DNA of 64,000 nucleotides from Streptomyces sp. HNM0575 (GCF_012726265.1 NZ_JAASAG010000008.1:248001-312000); one strand, 5' to 3'. Positions 44,995 to 54,430 are shown, counted from the first letter of the stretch. The notes: a model not told the origin generated them from the letters alone. Numbers and translations: made by a program.

Positions 44995-45588
44995 ATGGAA
45001 GCCTTCACGACACACACCGGCCGGGTCGTACCGCTGCGCCGCAGCAACGTCGACACCGACCAGATCATCCCCGCGCACTGGCTGAAGAAGGTCACCCGCG
45101 ACGGCTTCGAGGACGGGCTCTTCGAGGCGTGGCGCAAGCAGGACGACTTCGTGCTCAACCAGGCGGCGTTCAAGGGCGGCACGGTGCTCGTCGCCGGCGA
45201 GGACTTCGGCACCGGCTCCTCTCGCGAGCACGCCGTATGGGCCCTCCAGAACTACGGCTTCAAGGCCGTGATCTCGCCCCGCTTCGCGGACATCTTCCGC
45301 GGCAACTCCCTGAAGAACGGCCTGCTGACGGTCGTGCTGCCGTATCCCACGGTGGAGCGGCTGTGGGAACTGGCCGAGGCCGACCCGAGCACGGAGATCA
45401 CCGTGGACCTCGTACAGCGCAAGGTCCTCGCGCCGGGCGTCGAGGCCGCCTTCGAGCTGGACGAGAACGCCCGCTGGCGGCTGCTGGAAGGGCTCGACGA
45501 CATCAGCCTCACGCTGAAGAACGACGACGTCATCACGGGTTACGAATCGAAGCGCCCCGCCTTCAAACCCCTTACGCAGCAGGCCTGA
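44995..45588 (+). CDS. leuD: 3-isopropylmalate dehydratase small subunit
   Basis: 197 residues. The swivelling domain carries RSNVDTDQIIPAHWLKKV and GEDFGTGSSREHAVWAL, the substrate-binding signature. Works with LeuC in leucine synthesis. GAGGAAG lies just before the ATG. Operon with leuC. Confidence 0.97.
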   Translation: MEAFTTHTGRVVPLRRSNVDTDQIIPAHWLKKVTRDGFEDGLFEAWRKQDDFVLNQAAFKGGTVLVAGEDFGTGSSREHAVWALQNYGFKAVISPRFADIFRGNSLKNGLLTVVLPYPTVERLWELAEADPSTEITVDLVQRKVLAPGVEAAFELDENARWRLLEGLDDISLTLKNDDVITGYESKRPAFKPLTQQA

Positions 45589-45668
45589 CGCACGTCCGGG
45601 CGCACCCCGCCCGGCACCCGTACGGCACGCACGCACAGCCCGCATCGCGCGGCATCACAACCGCATCG

Positions 45669-45708
45669 GCACTCGCGCCCCGCGCCCTCACGCGTGGGGC
45701 GCGAGTGC
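45669..45708 (+). terminator. Terminator after leuCD
   Basis: 13-bp perfect stem GCACTCGCGCCCC / complement, extendable inward, 80 bp after leuD. Confidence 0.8.
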
Positions 45709-45759
45709 GCGTTGGGAAGCCGGTATGCGACAACTCACCGCAGATGGCACAATCGGTGC

Positions 45760-46014
45760 ATGGAACGCGACGGTCAACTCGATCTCTACGACCGGCTCGC
45801 CGCCCGCTTGAAGGAGGCGCACACACGAGTGCGCACACTGCAAGTCCCCGAGGGCGTACGGGTGGCGCTCCAGCGCAAACTGCTGGTCATCACCGCGGCC
45901 TCGAAGCACGATCTCGCCGACGCGGAGCGGCGCGTGGACCGTCTGATGACGGATATCGACGAGGGGCGCTTCCCCGAGGAACAGGCAGGCAAGCGCGCTG
46001 ACGGAACTCGATGA
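45760..46014 (+). CDS. Small conserved protein, function unknown
   Basis: 84 residues (MERDGQLDLYDRLAARLKEAHTRVRTLQVPEGVRVALQRKLLVITAASKHDLADAERRVDRLMTDID...), likely an all-helical coiled coil. ATG 45760 has no ribosome site but CACAAT lies 6 bp upstream, so it is probably leaderless. A gene of this kind is found between leuD and hupS in Streptomyces as I recall. No domain recognised. Confidence 0.72.
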   Translation: MERDGQLDLYDRLAARLKEAHTRVRTLQVPEGVRVALQRKLLVITAASKHDLADAERRVDRLMTDIDEGRFPEEQAGKRADGTR

Positions 46015-46139
46015 AGGGCGAGTTCGTTGCGGCACAAGGGTGATTCGCCCGTTTCATGTTTGATTCGCGGTATATATCTGCCTAGCGTGCGAAAAAGCTT
46101 GAACACATTCGTTCCTGCAATAGTTCCGAAGGGGAAGAC

Positions 46140-46793
46140 GTGAACAAGGCGCAGCTCGTCGAAGCAATCCAGGACAAGCTCGGTGGACGTCAGCAGGCCG
46201 CCGACGCGGTCGATGTCGTACTGGACGCGATCGTCCGCTCCGTTGTGCAAGGGGAGCGGGTCTCGGTCACCGGGTTCGGCTCCTTCGAGAAGGTGGACCG
46301 GCCCGCCAGATACGCCCGTAACCCGCAGACCGGCGAGCGGGTGCGCGTGCGGAAGACCTCGGTGCCGCGCTTCCGTGCGGGCGCCGGCTTCAAGGAACTG
46401 GTCAGCGGGGCGAAGAAGCTTCCGAAGAACGATGTCGCGGTGAAGAAGGCCCCGAAGGGCAGCCTGATGGGCGGCACTTCCGCGAAGAAGACGGCCAAGC
46501 GGGCCGGCGCGAAGAAGACCGCCGCCAAGCGCGCCGTCGCCAAGAAGACCACCGCGAAGAAGACCGCGGCGAAGCGCACGCCGGCGAAGAAGACGACGGC
46601 GAAGAAGACCACCGCCAAGCGCGGCGCCGCGAAGAAGACGACGGCCAAGAAGGCTGCGGCGAAGAAGACGACGGCGAAGAAGTCGACCGCGAAGAAGGGC
46701 ACCGCCAAGAAGGCTCCCGCGAGGAAGGCGCCCGGCCGCCGGACCGCCGCCCGCAAGACCACCGCAAAGAGGGCCACGGCACGCAAGCGCTGA
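46140..46793 (+). CDS. hupS: HU-like nucleoid protein with lysine-rich tail
   Basis: 217 residues. Residues 1-92 are an HU DNA-binding fold (MNKAQLVEAIQDKLGGRQQAADAVDVVLDAI, RVSVTGFGSFEKVDRPARYARNPQTGERVRV, VPRFRAGAGFKELV). Residues 115-217 are a histone-H1-like tail of AKKT/AKR repeats. This two-domain form is HupS, linked to nucleoid compaction in Streptomyces spores. GTG at 46140 follows GAAGGGGAAG. The upstream 125 bp are AT-rich, with TATATATC at 46071-46078 as possible -10. Confidence 0.95.
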   Translation: MNKAQLVEAIQDKLGGRQQAADAVDVVLDAIVRSVVQGERVSVTGFGSFEKVDRPARYARNPQTGERVRVRKTSVPRFRAGAGFKELVSGAKKLPKNDVAVKKAPKGSLMGGTSAKKTAKRAGAKKTAAKRAVAKKTTAKKTAAKRTPAKKTTAKKTTAKRGAAKKTTAKKAAAKKTTAKKSTAKKGTAKKAPARKAPGRRTAARKTTAKRATARKR

Positions 46794-46881
46794 GTCCCGC
46801 ACCGTACGGACGTATCGGGGTGCCGGCTCGGAGCCGCACCGGGATACGGACCGGATCCACAACATGCACGACGTCCCGCAG

Positions 46882-46918
46882 CGCCGGGCCGGACTCCCGC
46901 CGGGAGTCCGGCCCGGCG
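46882..46918. terminator. Long palindromic terminator between hupS and the cofC operon
   Basis: 18-bp perfect inverted repeat around 46900, followed by TTTAT. It sits between convergent genes. Confidence 0.85.
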
Positions 46919-46994
46919 GGCGTTTATAGGCCGTTGTCGCCGGACCGCTTCCGGCCCTCGCGGGTCCGGCAGCCGGCCGGCCGGGCCGGATCGG

Positions 46995-47198
46995 TCAAAG
47001 GGTCTGGAGCGTCACGAAGGTGACCCTGCGCCCGTCGCCGCTTCCCTCGACCTCGATGCGCACGCGCTGTCCCGGCCGCAGCAGCCGCAGGCCGCCCGCG
47101 TCGAAGGCCGCCGCGTCGAAGGGCAGCGGCGTTCCGTCGTCGAGCAGCACGCTGCCCGTGCGCGTCTCGGCGTCGTAGGTGTACGAAGTGGCCTGCAT
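46995..47198 (-). CDS. Small beta-rich protein, function unknown
   Basis: 67 residues (MQATSYTYDAETRTGSVLLDDGTPLPFDAAAFDAGGLRLLRPGQRVRIEVEGSGDGRRVTFVTLQTL). The pattern looks like a small OB/cold-shock-type barrel: GxVxLDDGTxLPF, then LRPGQRVRIEVEG, then a last strand. It lies 18 bp downstream of cofC on the same strand. RNA binding would fit the fold but is not shown. Confidence 0.75.
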   Translation of the reverse strand: MQATSYTYDAETRTGSVLLDDGTPLPFDAAAFDAGGLRLLRPGQRVRIEVEGSGDGRRVTFVTLQTL

Positions 47199-47216
47199 GC
47201 AGCGAAGCCTAGAGGG

Positions 47217-47903
47217 TCACCGGCCGTTGCCGGCGGGCGCGGTCGCGGCGCCCTCACAGGGGATCTCCTGGCACGCGCGCAAGGTGAACCGGCCGATCCC
47301 CAGGGCGCGGGCGGCCACCAGGTCCTCGGACGTGTCGACGTCGCGGCGCACGCTGTCGACACCGGGGAGCACGATCTCCTCCGCTCCCGAAGCGCGGTGC
47401 CGGGCAGCCGACGCGGGCCCGAAGAGCGGTCCGAGCGCATGGCCGGGCAGCGCCGAGAGCAGCGTGGTGCCCGTACCGGCGGCATCGGCGACGAAGGCGC
47501 GGGGGAAGCGCGCTGCGAAGTCCAGTACGCGGGCCAGCTCTTCGGGGCGCAGGGCGGGCAGATCGGCGTTGAGCGCGGCGAGGGCCGCGTCCGGTTGCAG
47601 GGCCCGCACCTCGGCGGCACCGTGCGCGAGCGCCGGGTTGAGACCCGCGCCGGGGGCGTCCGGGACGATGTGCGCGCCGAGCCCCGCCAGCTCACGCGCC
47701 GCCTGCTGATCGTCCGTGACAACTGCCACACCGCGCACGGAAGTACAGGCCAGCGCGGCCGCCACGGTGTCCTGTGCGAAGGCCGCCGCGAGCCGTCTGC
47801 GGGCCGGGTCGCCCGCGGTCGCGGCGAGCCGGCTCTTGGCCCGTGCCAGCGGCTTCAAGGGCACCACGAGGGTCCACGCGACGGGCGTCACTTGTGGGTG
47901 CAC
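47217..47903 (-). CDS. cofC: 2-phospho-L-lactate (or phosphoenolpyruvate) guanylyltransferase
   Basis: 228 residues. Nucleotidyltransferase fold: WTLVVPLKPLARAKSRL near 10, VVTDDQQAARELA, ALNADLPAL with the metal Asp, and RDVDTSEDLVAARALGIG near the end. CofC/FbiD makes the guanylylated precursor of coenzyme F420; in mycobacteria the substrate is phosphoenolpyruvate. GTG 47903 starts it. No other F420 gene is in the window. The small gene downstream may be co-transcribed. Confidence 0.92.
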   Translation of the reverse strand: MHPQVTPVAWTLVVPLKPLARAKSRLAATAGDPARRRLAAAFAQDTVAAALACTSVRGVAVVTDDQQAARELAGLGAHIVPDAPGAGLNPALAHGAAEVRALQPDAALAALNADLPALRPEELARVLDFAARFPRAFVADAAGTGTTLLSALPGHALGPLFGPASAARHRASGAEEIVLPGVDSVRRDVDTSEDLVAARALGIGRFTLRACQEIPCEGAATAPAGNGR

Positions 47904-48173
47904 GCCCTCATTCTCACCCGCCGCCGGAAGGGCCGGGCAGGCGCCCGGCTACGGTTGCGGGGCAGACGCAGACGAACCGTGTGCTCGACACGGTGGGGGG
48001 TACGGGGTGAGACTTGCCCCTCGCGCGCCGGGGTGAACGCACGCCGGACGCGCCGGTCAGGCCCACGCCCGCCGTGCCGAGGGTCCCGCGCCCACCCCCG
48101 CGGCAGGCCCGTGCCAAGCCGCCCGCCGGGACCCACGTGGCTGTTCGAACAGGCAAGAGGAGATGGTGTCCGG

Positions 48174-49031
48174 GTGTCCCGCCGCAGAATCGGCTTCTGG
48201 TACCGCCTTGCCGCGGTTTTGCTGAAACCGCCGCTCTTGGTGTTCTTCAAGCGGGACTGGCGCGGAATGGAACATATTCCGGAGAATGACGGCTTTATCA
48301 CCGTCGTCAATCACAACTCCGCCGTGGACCCGCTTTCCTATGCGCACTTTCAGTACAACACCGGCAGGGTCCCGAGGTTTCTCGCGAAGGTCGGCCTCTT
48401 CAGGAGCGGGTTCGTGGGAAGGGCGATGCGGGGCACCGGTCAGATCCCCGTCTTCCGCGAGTCCAAGGACGCCATAGGGGCCTTCAGAGCCGCCGTTGAA
48501 GCCATCGACAAGGGCGAGTGCGTCGCTTTCTACCCGGAGGGAACTCTCACGCGCGACCCGGCGATGTGGCCGATGAAAGGCAAGACCGGTGCGGCACGTG
48601 TGGCACTTGAGACGCGGGCGCCCGTCATTCCTGTCGCGCAGTGGGGCGCGAATCTCGCGGTTCCGCCGTATCCGAAGCGCGGCGAGATCAAGCTCTTTCC
48701 GCGCAAGACGCTGATCGTGAAGGCCGGACCGCCCGTAGATCTCTCGGAGTTCTACGGACAGGAGCCGACGGCGGCGGTGCTGCGCGCGGTGACCGACCGC
48801 ATCATGGACGAGATCACCGCGCTGTTGTCGGAGATCCGCGGAGAGCCCGCGCCCGCCGAACGTTACGACTACCGCGCCGCGGCACAGCGGGACCGCGAGC
48901 AGATGCCGTCACAACAGCAGGCAGAATCCGGCGCACAGTCGGAGTCCGTACCCGCGGAGCCGGCACAGCGCACAGAACGAGCACAGCACGACACGGCGCC
49001 CCCGGGCGGCGCCGGGGGAGAGAACGCGTGA
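48174..49031 (+). CDS. plsC: 1-acyl-sn-glycerol-3-phosphate acyltransferase-like protein
   Basis: 285 residues. PlsC domain with the catalytic VVNHNSAVDP (H-x4-D) near 40, GQIPVFRES near 87, FYPEGTLTRDP near 116 and VIPVAQWG. It esterifies lysophosphatidate in phospholipid synthesis. The C-terminal 55 residues are a disordered Gln/Glu/Ala tail. GTG at 48174 has GAGGAG 11 bp upstream. It overlaps gpsA (GTGA), which makes its glycerol-3-phosphate precursor. Confidence 0.92.
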   Translation: MSRRRIGFWYRLAAVLLKPPLLVFFKRDWRGMEHIPENDGFITVVNHNSAVDPLSYAHFQYNTGRVPRFLAKVGLFRSGFVGRAMRGTGQIPVFRESKDAIGAFRAAVEAIDKGECVAFYPEGTLTRDPAMWPMKGKTGAARVALETRAPVIPVAQWGANLAVPPYPKRGEIKLFPRKTLIVKAGPPVDLSEFYGQEPTAAVLRAVTDRIMDEITALLSEIRGEPAPAERYDYRAAAQRDREQMPSQQQAESGAQSESVPAEPAQRTERAQHDTAPPGGAGGENA

Positions 49032-50029
49032 CGAAAGCCGCCGTATTCGGCACCGGTTCCTGGGGCACCGCCTTCGCGATGGTGCTCGCCGACGCGGGCT
49101 GCGAGGTGACCCTCTGGGGGAGGAGAGCGGAACTGGCGGAGGCGGTCAACACCCGTCGCGTCAACCCGGACTACCTTCCCGGCGTCGAACTCCCGGCCTC
49201 CGTACGGGCGACGACGGACCCCGCCGAGGCGGCGGACGGTGCCGGGTTCACGGTGCTGGCGGTGCCGTCCCAGACGCTGCGCGGCAACCTCGCCGGATGG
49301 GCGCCGCTCCTGCACCCGCACACGGTGCTCGTATCGCTGATGAAGGGCGTCGAACTCGGCACGGCGAAGCGGATGAGCGAGGTCGTGGAGGAGGTCGCCG
49401 GGGTCGAACGCTCACGTGTGGCCGTGCTGACCGGACCCAATCTGGCCAAGGAGATCGCCGCCCGACGCCCCGCGGCCTCCGTGGTGGCCTGCACGGACGC
49501 ATCCGTGGCGCAGCGCCTCCAGGCCGCCTGCCACACCCCGTACTTCCGTCCGTACACCAACACCGACGTCGTCGGCTGCGAACTCGGCGGCGCGGTCAAG
49601 AACGTGATCGCGCTGGCCGTCGGCATCGCCGACGGAATGGAGCTCGGCGACAACGCCAAGGCCTCACTGATCACCCGCGGTCTCGCCGAAACCACCCGCC
49701 TCGGGCTGGCGATGGGCGCCGACGCGCACACCTTCGCGGGCCTGGCCGGCATGGGCGACCTGGTGGCCACGTGTTCCTCGCCGCTCTCCCGCAACCACAC
49801 CTTCGGCACCAACCTCGGCCGCGGGATGACGCTGGAGGAGACGATCGCGGTCACACGGCAGACCGCGGAAGGTGTCAAGTCGTGCGAGTCCGTACGTGAA
49901 CTGGCCCGTATGCACGGCGTGGAGATGCCGCTGACCGAGACGGTCGTCGGCATCGTGCACGAGGGCAAGCCGCCGCTGGTGGCGCTCAAGGAACTCATGT
50001 CGCGCAGCGCCAAAGCGGAACGGGTCTAG
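49028..50029 (+). CDS. gpsA: Glycerol-3-phosphate dehydrogenase [NAD(P)+]
   Basis: 333 residues. Rossmann motif AVFGTGSWGTAFA at the start, SLMKGVE near 100, VLTGPNLAKEIA, ELGGAVKNVIALAVGIADG with the catalytic Lys near 190, and GLAGMGDLVATCSSPLSRN near 238. Reduces DHAP to sn-glycerol-3-phosphate for phospholipids. Start GTG overlaps the plsC stop by 4 bp. Confidence 0.96.
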   Translation: MTKAAVFGTGSWGTAFAMVLADAGCEVTLWGRRAELAEAVNTRRVNPDYLPGVELPASVRATTDPAEAADGAGFTVLAVPSQTLRGNLAGWAPLLHPHTVLVSLMKGVELGTAKRMSEVVEEVAGVERSRVAVLTGPNLAKEIAARRPAASVVACTDASVAQRLQAACHTPYFRPYTNTDVVGCELGGAVKNVIALAVGIADGMELGDNAKASLITRGLAETTRLGLAMGADAHTFAGLAGMGDLVATCSSPLSRNHTFGTNLGRGMTLEETIAVTRQTAEGVKSCESVRELARMHGVEMPLTETVVGIVHEGKPPLVALKELMSRSAKAERV

Positions 50030-50197
50030 CGTCCGCCCTGGCACCCCTACCTCCCCGCCCGGTCAAGGGAGTTGGGGCCGCGGCCGTTCTCGCACGGCCC
50101 GCTCGCGCGCTCCCGCGCCGGTGGCGCAGAGCGCGGCGACGACGCGGCTTCCGCGGACCCTGACGCGTTCGGAGCCAGGCGGTACAGTCGACGCGAT

Positions 50198-51334
50198 ATG
50201 AGCAGCCAGAGCCCCTCCCGCAAGCCCCGTGTCGCCGTCGTCTTCGGCGGCCGAAGCTCCGAGCACGCGATCTCCGTCGTCACGGCGGGCGCCGTGCTCG
50301 GCGCGATCGACCGCGACAAGTACGAGGTGCTGCCCATCGGCATCACCGCCGACGGCCGCTGGGCGCTCACCGCCGACGAACCCGAGCGGATGGCGATCGA
50401 GAACCGGAAGCTGCCCAGCGTCGCGGAACTGGCCGACGCCCAGCCCGGCGGCGTGCTGCTGCCGCTCGAACCGGGCAACCGCGAGGTGACGTACCAGGAG
50501 CAGGGCTCGGTGCCCAAGGCGCTCGGCGAGGTCGACGTCGTCTTCCCCGTGCTGCACGGCCCGTACGGCGAGGACGGCACCCTCCAGGGGCTGCTGGAGC
50601 TGTCCGGGGTGCCCTATGTCGGCGCGGGCGTGCTGGCCTCGGCGGTCGGCATGGACAAGGAGTACATGAAGCGGGTCTTCGCCTCGTTCGGGCTGCCGGT
50701 CGGCCCGTATGTGACGATCCGGCCCCGCGAGTGGCGTACGGACCCGGGCGCGGCCCGCAAGCGGATCGTGGACCTGGCGGGCGAGCACGGCTGGCCGCTG
50801 TTCGTGAAGCCCGCACGCGGCGGCTCGTCGATGGGCATCACGAAGGTCGACGACATCGGCGGCCTCGACGACGCGGTGGCCGAGGCGCAGCGGCACGATC
50901 CGAAGGTGATCGTCGAATCGCTGCTGCACGGGCGCGAGATCGAGTGCGGGGTGCTGGAGTTCGAGGACGGGCCGCGGGCGAGCGTGCCCGCCGAGATCCC
51001 GCCCGTGAGCGCGCACGACTTCTACGACTTCGAGGCCAAGTACATCGACTCCGCGTCCGGGATCGTGCCCGCGCCGCTGACCCCGGAGCAGACGGAGCGC
51101 GTGCAGGAGCTGGCCGTGCAGGCCTTCGAGGCGGCGTCCTGCGAGGGGCTCGTGCGGGCCGACTTCTTCCTCACGGAGAGCGGCGAGTTCGTCATCAACG
51201 AGATCAACACGATGCCGGGCTTCACGCCGATCTCGATGTATCCGCGAATGTGGCAGAAGAGCGGCGTGAGCTACGCGGAGCTGGTGGACCGTCTCATCCA
51301 GGCGGCGCTGAACCGCGAGACGGGACTGCGGTAG
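50198..51334 (+). CDS. ddl: D-alanine--D-alanine ligase
   Basis: 378 residues, ATP-grasp ligase making the D-Ala-D-Ala dipeptide for peptidoglycan. Motifs: VVFGGRSSEHAISVVTAG near 12, VFPVLHGPYGEDGTLQGLLEL near 110, FVKPARGGSSMGITKV near 200, SKYIDSASG-type omega loop (EAKYIDSASGIVPAPL) near 283, and FVINEINTMPGFTPISMYP near 330. Nothing suggests a D-Lac or D-Ser specificity. ATG 50198 lies 9 bp after TACAGT; no clear Shine-Dalgarno sequence. Confidence 0.96.
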   Translation: MSSQSPSRKPRVAVVFGGRSSEHAISVVTAGAVLGAIDRDKYEVLPIGITADGRWALTADEPERMAIENRKLPSVAELADAQPGGVLLPLEPGNREVTYQEQGSVPKALGEVDVVFPVLHGPYGEDGTLQGLLELSGVPYVGAGVLASAVGMDKEYMKRVFASFGLPVGPYVTIRPREWRTDPGAARKRIVDLAGEHGWPLFVKPARGGSSMGITKVDDIGGLDDAVAEAQRHDPKVIVESLLHGREIECGVLEFEDGPRASVPAEIPPVSAHDFYDFEAKYIDSASGIVPAPLTPEQTERVQELAVQAFEAASCEGLVRADFFLTESGEFVINEINTMPGFTPISMYPRMWQKSGVSYAELVDRLIQAALNRETGLR

Positions 51335-51423
51335 CCGCACACGGCCGGGCGCCGGGCCGGTGTACGTGTACGGAGCAGGGCGCCGCGGGGATCCGTGAGC
51401 GGGCCGCGTGCGCGGGGGAGAAG

Positions 51424-51915
51424 TCAGTGACGCCGCGGCACCGTGGCACGTATCGGCTTCGCCAGATCCGTAAGGGCGTTGACCTCCGGCGCGTAGTCCT
51501 TCGGCACGGACAATTCGACGTTCGCGGCCCGGTCGGTGGTGGTGAAGCGGTAGCCGTCGTCGCGCTGTTCGAGCAGCCAGGAGACCCCGTTGACTTCCGC
51601 CGCCTCTGCCGTGGGGTTGTAATGTTCACTACCGGGCGAGAGCTTCTCGGGCCGCGGCACACCACAGCGCATCTCGATGGCCGGATCGCCCCACGCCGCG
51701 GTGTACTTCGAGGCGGGGTCGAGCGTGATCCGCTGCTGCCCGTCCAAACGCCCCGGCAGCCGGTCGTGGAGCGACCGGCACGTCCTGGCGGCCTCGCCGG
51801 AGGGGCTGGGCGCCGCCGGGCCGCCGTCGTCCGCCGTACAGCCGGCGGCCGCCACCACGGCGGCCGTGACGGCGAAGCCGACGGTGCGGGACGCCCGGCG
51901 GAGGGAAGTGCTCAT
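51424..51915 (-). CDS. DUF3515 lipoprotein
   Basis: 163 residues. Lipoprotein signal peptide with lipobox near VAAAGCTADD (Cys near 26), so it is anchored outside the membrane. The rest matches the DUF3515 family (CRSLHDRLPGRLDGQQR, AAWGDPAIEMRCGVPRP, VNGVSWLLEQRDDGYRFTTTDRAANVEL). This gene is generally near ddl and thiL in actinomycetes. Function unknown. Confidence 0.9.
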   Translation of the reverse strand: MSTSLRRASRTVGFAVTAAVVAAAGCTADDGGPAAPSPSGEAARTCRSLHDRLPGRLDGQQRITLDPASKYTAAWGDPAIEMRCGVPRPEKLSPGSEHYNPTAEAAEVNGVSWLLEQRDDGYRFTTTDRAANVELSVPKDYAPEVNALTDLAKPIRATVPRRH

Positions 51916-51935
51916 CGGGCGAGCATACGGGGGGA

Positions 51936-52169
51936 CTAGAGATGAACGATCGGACAGGTCAGAGTCCGCGTGATGCCGTCCACCTGCTGGATCTTGGCCA
52001 CGACCATGCGCCCGAGCTCGTCCACGGTGTCGGACTGCGCGCGCACGATGACGTCGTACGGACCGGTCACGTCCTCCGCCTGGAGAATCCCCGGAAGCTT
52101 CGAGATGACATCGGCGACGGTCGATGCCTTGCCGACCTCGGTCTGGATCAGGATGTACGCCTGTACCAC
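51936..52169 (-). CDS. Lrp/AsnC ligand-binding (RAM) domain protein
   Basis: 77 residues from GTG 52169 (GGAGG 4 bp upstream). Consists only of the AsnC C-terminal effector domain (VQAYILIQTEVGKASTVADVISKLPGILQAEDVTGPYDVIVRAQSDTVDELGRMVVAKIQQVDGITRTLTCPIVHL), without HTH. Such stand-alone RAM proteins may bind amino acids or modulate Lrp-type regulators. Confidence 0.92.
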   Translation of the reverse strand: MVQAYILIQTEVGKASTVADVISKLPGILQAEDVTGPYDVIVRAQSDTVDELGRMVVAKIQQVDGITRTLTCPIVHL

Positions 52170-52345
52170 GGAACCTCCAGGGCGGCTACGAGGATCATGG
52201 GGAGAAAGGGATCGCAACGGTACCGCGTAGCCGCTACCGCGCGGGAGACCCGCAGCACGGCCCGTGACGGCGGATCGGTGCCGCCGGCGGCACCGGGGAG
52301 CGCTGCGGGGGCCGGGCAGAGGGAGACAGGCGAAAGGGCGCAGCG

Positions 52346-53362
52346 ATGCATCTGAGCGGCGAGTACCGCGGGGGCCGGACGCGGACGCCCGGCACCGTCG
52401 GGGAGCTCGGAGAGTTCGGTCTGATCCGGGAGTTGACGTCCCGGCTGCCCACCACGCCCGCCGTGCGGATCGGGCCCGGCGACGACGCGGCGGTGGTCTC
52501 CGCGCCCGACCGCAGGGTCGTCGCCACGACCGACATCCTGCTGGAGGGGCGGCACTTCCGGCGTGACTGGTCGACGGCGTACGACGTGGGCCGCAAGGCC
52601 GCCGCGGAGAACCTCGCGGACATCGCGGCGATGGGAGCCGTACCGACGGCGCTGCTGCTCGGGCTGATCGTCCCCGCCGAACTCCCCGCGAACTGGCCGA
52701 AGGAGCTCATGGACGGCATCCGCGACGAGGCACAGGTGGCCGCCGCGGCGGTCGTCGGCGGCGACGTCGTACGGGGCGGGACGATCACCGTCTCCATCAC
52801 CGCGCTCGGCGATCTGCGCAGCAGGGAACCGGTCACGCGCTCCGGCGCCCGCCCCGGTGACACCGTCGCCGTCACCGGCTGGCTGGGCTGGTCCGCGGCG
52901 GGTCACGCGGTGCTCTCGCGCGGCTTCCGCTCGCCGCGGGCCTTCGTGGAGGCGCACCGGCGGCCCGAACCTCCGTACCACGCGGGCCCGGCGGCGGCCG
53001 ATCTGGGCGCTACCTCGATGACGGACGTCAGCGACGGACTGGTGGCGGACCTCGGGCACATCGCCGAGGCCAGCAAGGTCCGCATCGATCTGCGCTCCGC
53101 GGATCTCGACGTGCCCGCGCAGATGTCGGACATCGGCAGGGCGGTGGGCGTCGACCCGTTGCAGTGGGTGCTCACCGGCGGCGAGGACCACGCCCTCGTG
53201 GCGACGTTCCCGCGCGAGGCGAAGCTTCCGGCGCGCTGGCGCAAGATCGGCGAGGTGCTGGCACCGGCCGCGCAGCCGCAGGTGACCGTGGACGGCGCAC
53301 CGTGGGAGCGGGCGGGCGGCTGGGACCACTTCGGCAGCGGCGGGGACGGCGACGGGAGCTGA
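52346..53362 (+). CDS. thiL: Thiamine-monophosphate kinase
   Basis: 338 residues, PurM/AIR-synthase fold. ELGEFGLIRELTSRLP near 20, GPGDDAAVV near 43, ATTDILLEGRHF near 60, NLADIAAMGAVPTALLLGL near 88, MTDVSDGLVADLGHIAEAS near 225 and TGGEDHALVATFP near 275. Phosphorylates TMP to thiamine diphosphate. thiD is downstream, giving a thiamine pair. ATG 52346 chosen. Confidence 0.95.
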   Translation: MHLSGEYRGGRTRTPGTVGELGEFGLIRELTSRLPTTPAVRIGPGDDAAVVSAPDRRVVATTDILLEGRHFRRDWSTAYDVGRKAAAENLADIAAMGAVPTALLLGLIVPAELPANWPKELMDGIRDEAQVAAAAVVGGDVVRGGTITVSITALGDLRSREPVTRSGARPGDTVAVTGWLGWSAAGHAVLSRGFRSPRAFVEAHRRPEPPYHAGPAAADLGATSMTDVSDGLVADLGHIAEASKVRIDLRSADLDVPAQMSDIGRAVGVDPLQWVLTGGEDHALVATFPREAKLPARWRKIGEVLAPAAQPQVTVDGAPWERAGGWDHFGSGGDGDGS

Positions 53363-53555
53363 GCGGCGGGGAGTTGAGGGCCGGGAGTTGACGGGGCGGG
53401 GCTGAGCGGCCCGGAGTTGACGGGTCCGGCGTGGAAGGGACAGCGCTGACCGGCCCGGTGTGGGAGAGGCGGTCCGGCGGCGCGCACGGGCCCCGAGCGG
53501 CGAGGTGGGCCCCGGCCCTCGTACCGGTACGGGCCGTACGGCTACGTTTGTGCAC

Positions 53556-54374
53556 ATGGAGACGACAACTGCCCACTCGGCGCCGCCCCGCGTGCTGACG
53601 ATCGCCGGTTCCGACTCCGGAGGCGGCGCGGGCATCCAGGCGGACCTGAAGACGATGCTGGCGCTCGGCACCCACGGGATGAGCGTCGTGGCAGCCGTGA
53701 CCGCGCAGAACTCCCTTGGTGTGCAGGGCTACTGGGAGCTTCCGGCCGAGGCCGTGCGCGCACAGTTCCGCAGCGTCGTCGACGACATCGGCATTCAGGC
53801 AGCCAAGACCGGAATGCTCGCGTCGGCGGAGCTGGTCGAGACCGTGGCGGGGCTGCTCGCCGGAGTGCGCGAGCCCGTGGTCGTCGACCCGGTGGGCGTC
53901 TCCAAGCACGGCGACTCACTGCTCGCACAGGAGGCGCTGGACTCCGTACGCACCAAGCTCCTGCCGACCGCGACCGTCGCCACTCCCAACCTCGACGAGG
54001 TCGCCCAACTGACCGGCGTACGCGTCACGGACGAGTCCGGTCTGCGGGAGGGTGCCGCGGCGGTGCTGTCGTACGGACCGCGCTGGGCGCTGATCAAGGG
54101 CGGGCACCTCTCGGCGGGCGACGAGGCCGTCGACCTGCTGACCGACGGCGACGAGGAGCACTGGCTGAGGGCTCCGCGCTACGACAACCGCCACACGCAC
54201 GGCACCGGCTGCACTCTCGCGAGCGCCCTCGCGGCGCAGCTCGCGCGCGGCATGCCCGTGCCGGAGGCGGCGAGGGCGGCGAAGGAGTACGTGACGGGTG
54301 CGGTCGCGGCCGGGTTCCCGCTGGGGGCGGGCCTGGGGCCCGTGGACCACGGGTGGAGGCTGCGTACCGGCTGA
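53556..54374 (+). CDS. thiD: Hydroxymethylpyrimidine/phosphomethylpyrimidine kinase
   Basis: 272 residues, ribokinase fold. VLTIAGSDSGGGAGIQADLKTMLALGTHGMSV at the start, AKTGMLAS near 89, VVDPVGVSKHG near 108, TPNLDEVAQLTG near 148 and HTHGTGCTLASALAAQLA near 213 with the catalytic anion hole. Double phosphorylation of HMP in thiamine synthesis. ATG 53556 lies 7 bp after TACGTT without a ribosome site, so it may be leaderless. Confidence 0.95.
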   Translation: METTTAHSAPPRVLTIAGSDSGGGAGIQADLKTMLALGTHGMSVVAAVTAQNSLGVQGYWELPAEAVRAQFRSVVDDIGIQAAKTGMLASAELVETVAGLLAGVREPVVVDPVGVSKHGDSLLAQEALDSVRTKLLPTATVATPNLDEVAQLTGVRVTDESGLREGAAAVLSYGPRWALIKGGHLSAGDEAVDLLTDGDEEHWLRAPRYDNRHTHGTGCTLASALAAQLARGMPVPEAARAAKEYVTGAVAAGFPLGAGLGPVDHGWRLRTG

Positions 54375-54401
54375 GGCGTACCAGCTGCCCCGAACGCGAG
54401 A

Positions 54402-54430
54402 AGCCGGTCCGTCGTGATGACGGACCGGCT
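54402..54430. terminator. Bidirectional terminator between thiD and rpmB
   Basis: Perfect 12-bp stem AGCCGGTCCGTC / complement with a GTGAT loop, with AAAAG beyond it (T-run on the minus strand side lacking). Confidence 0.85.
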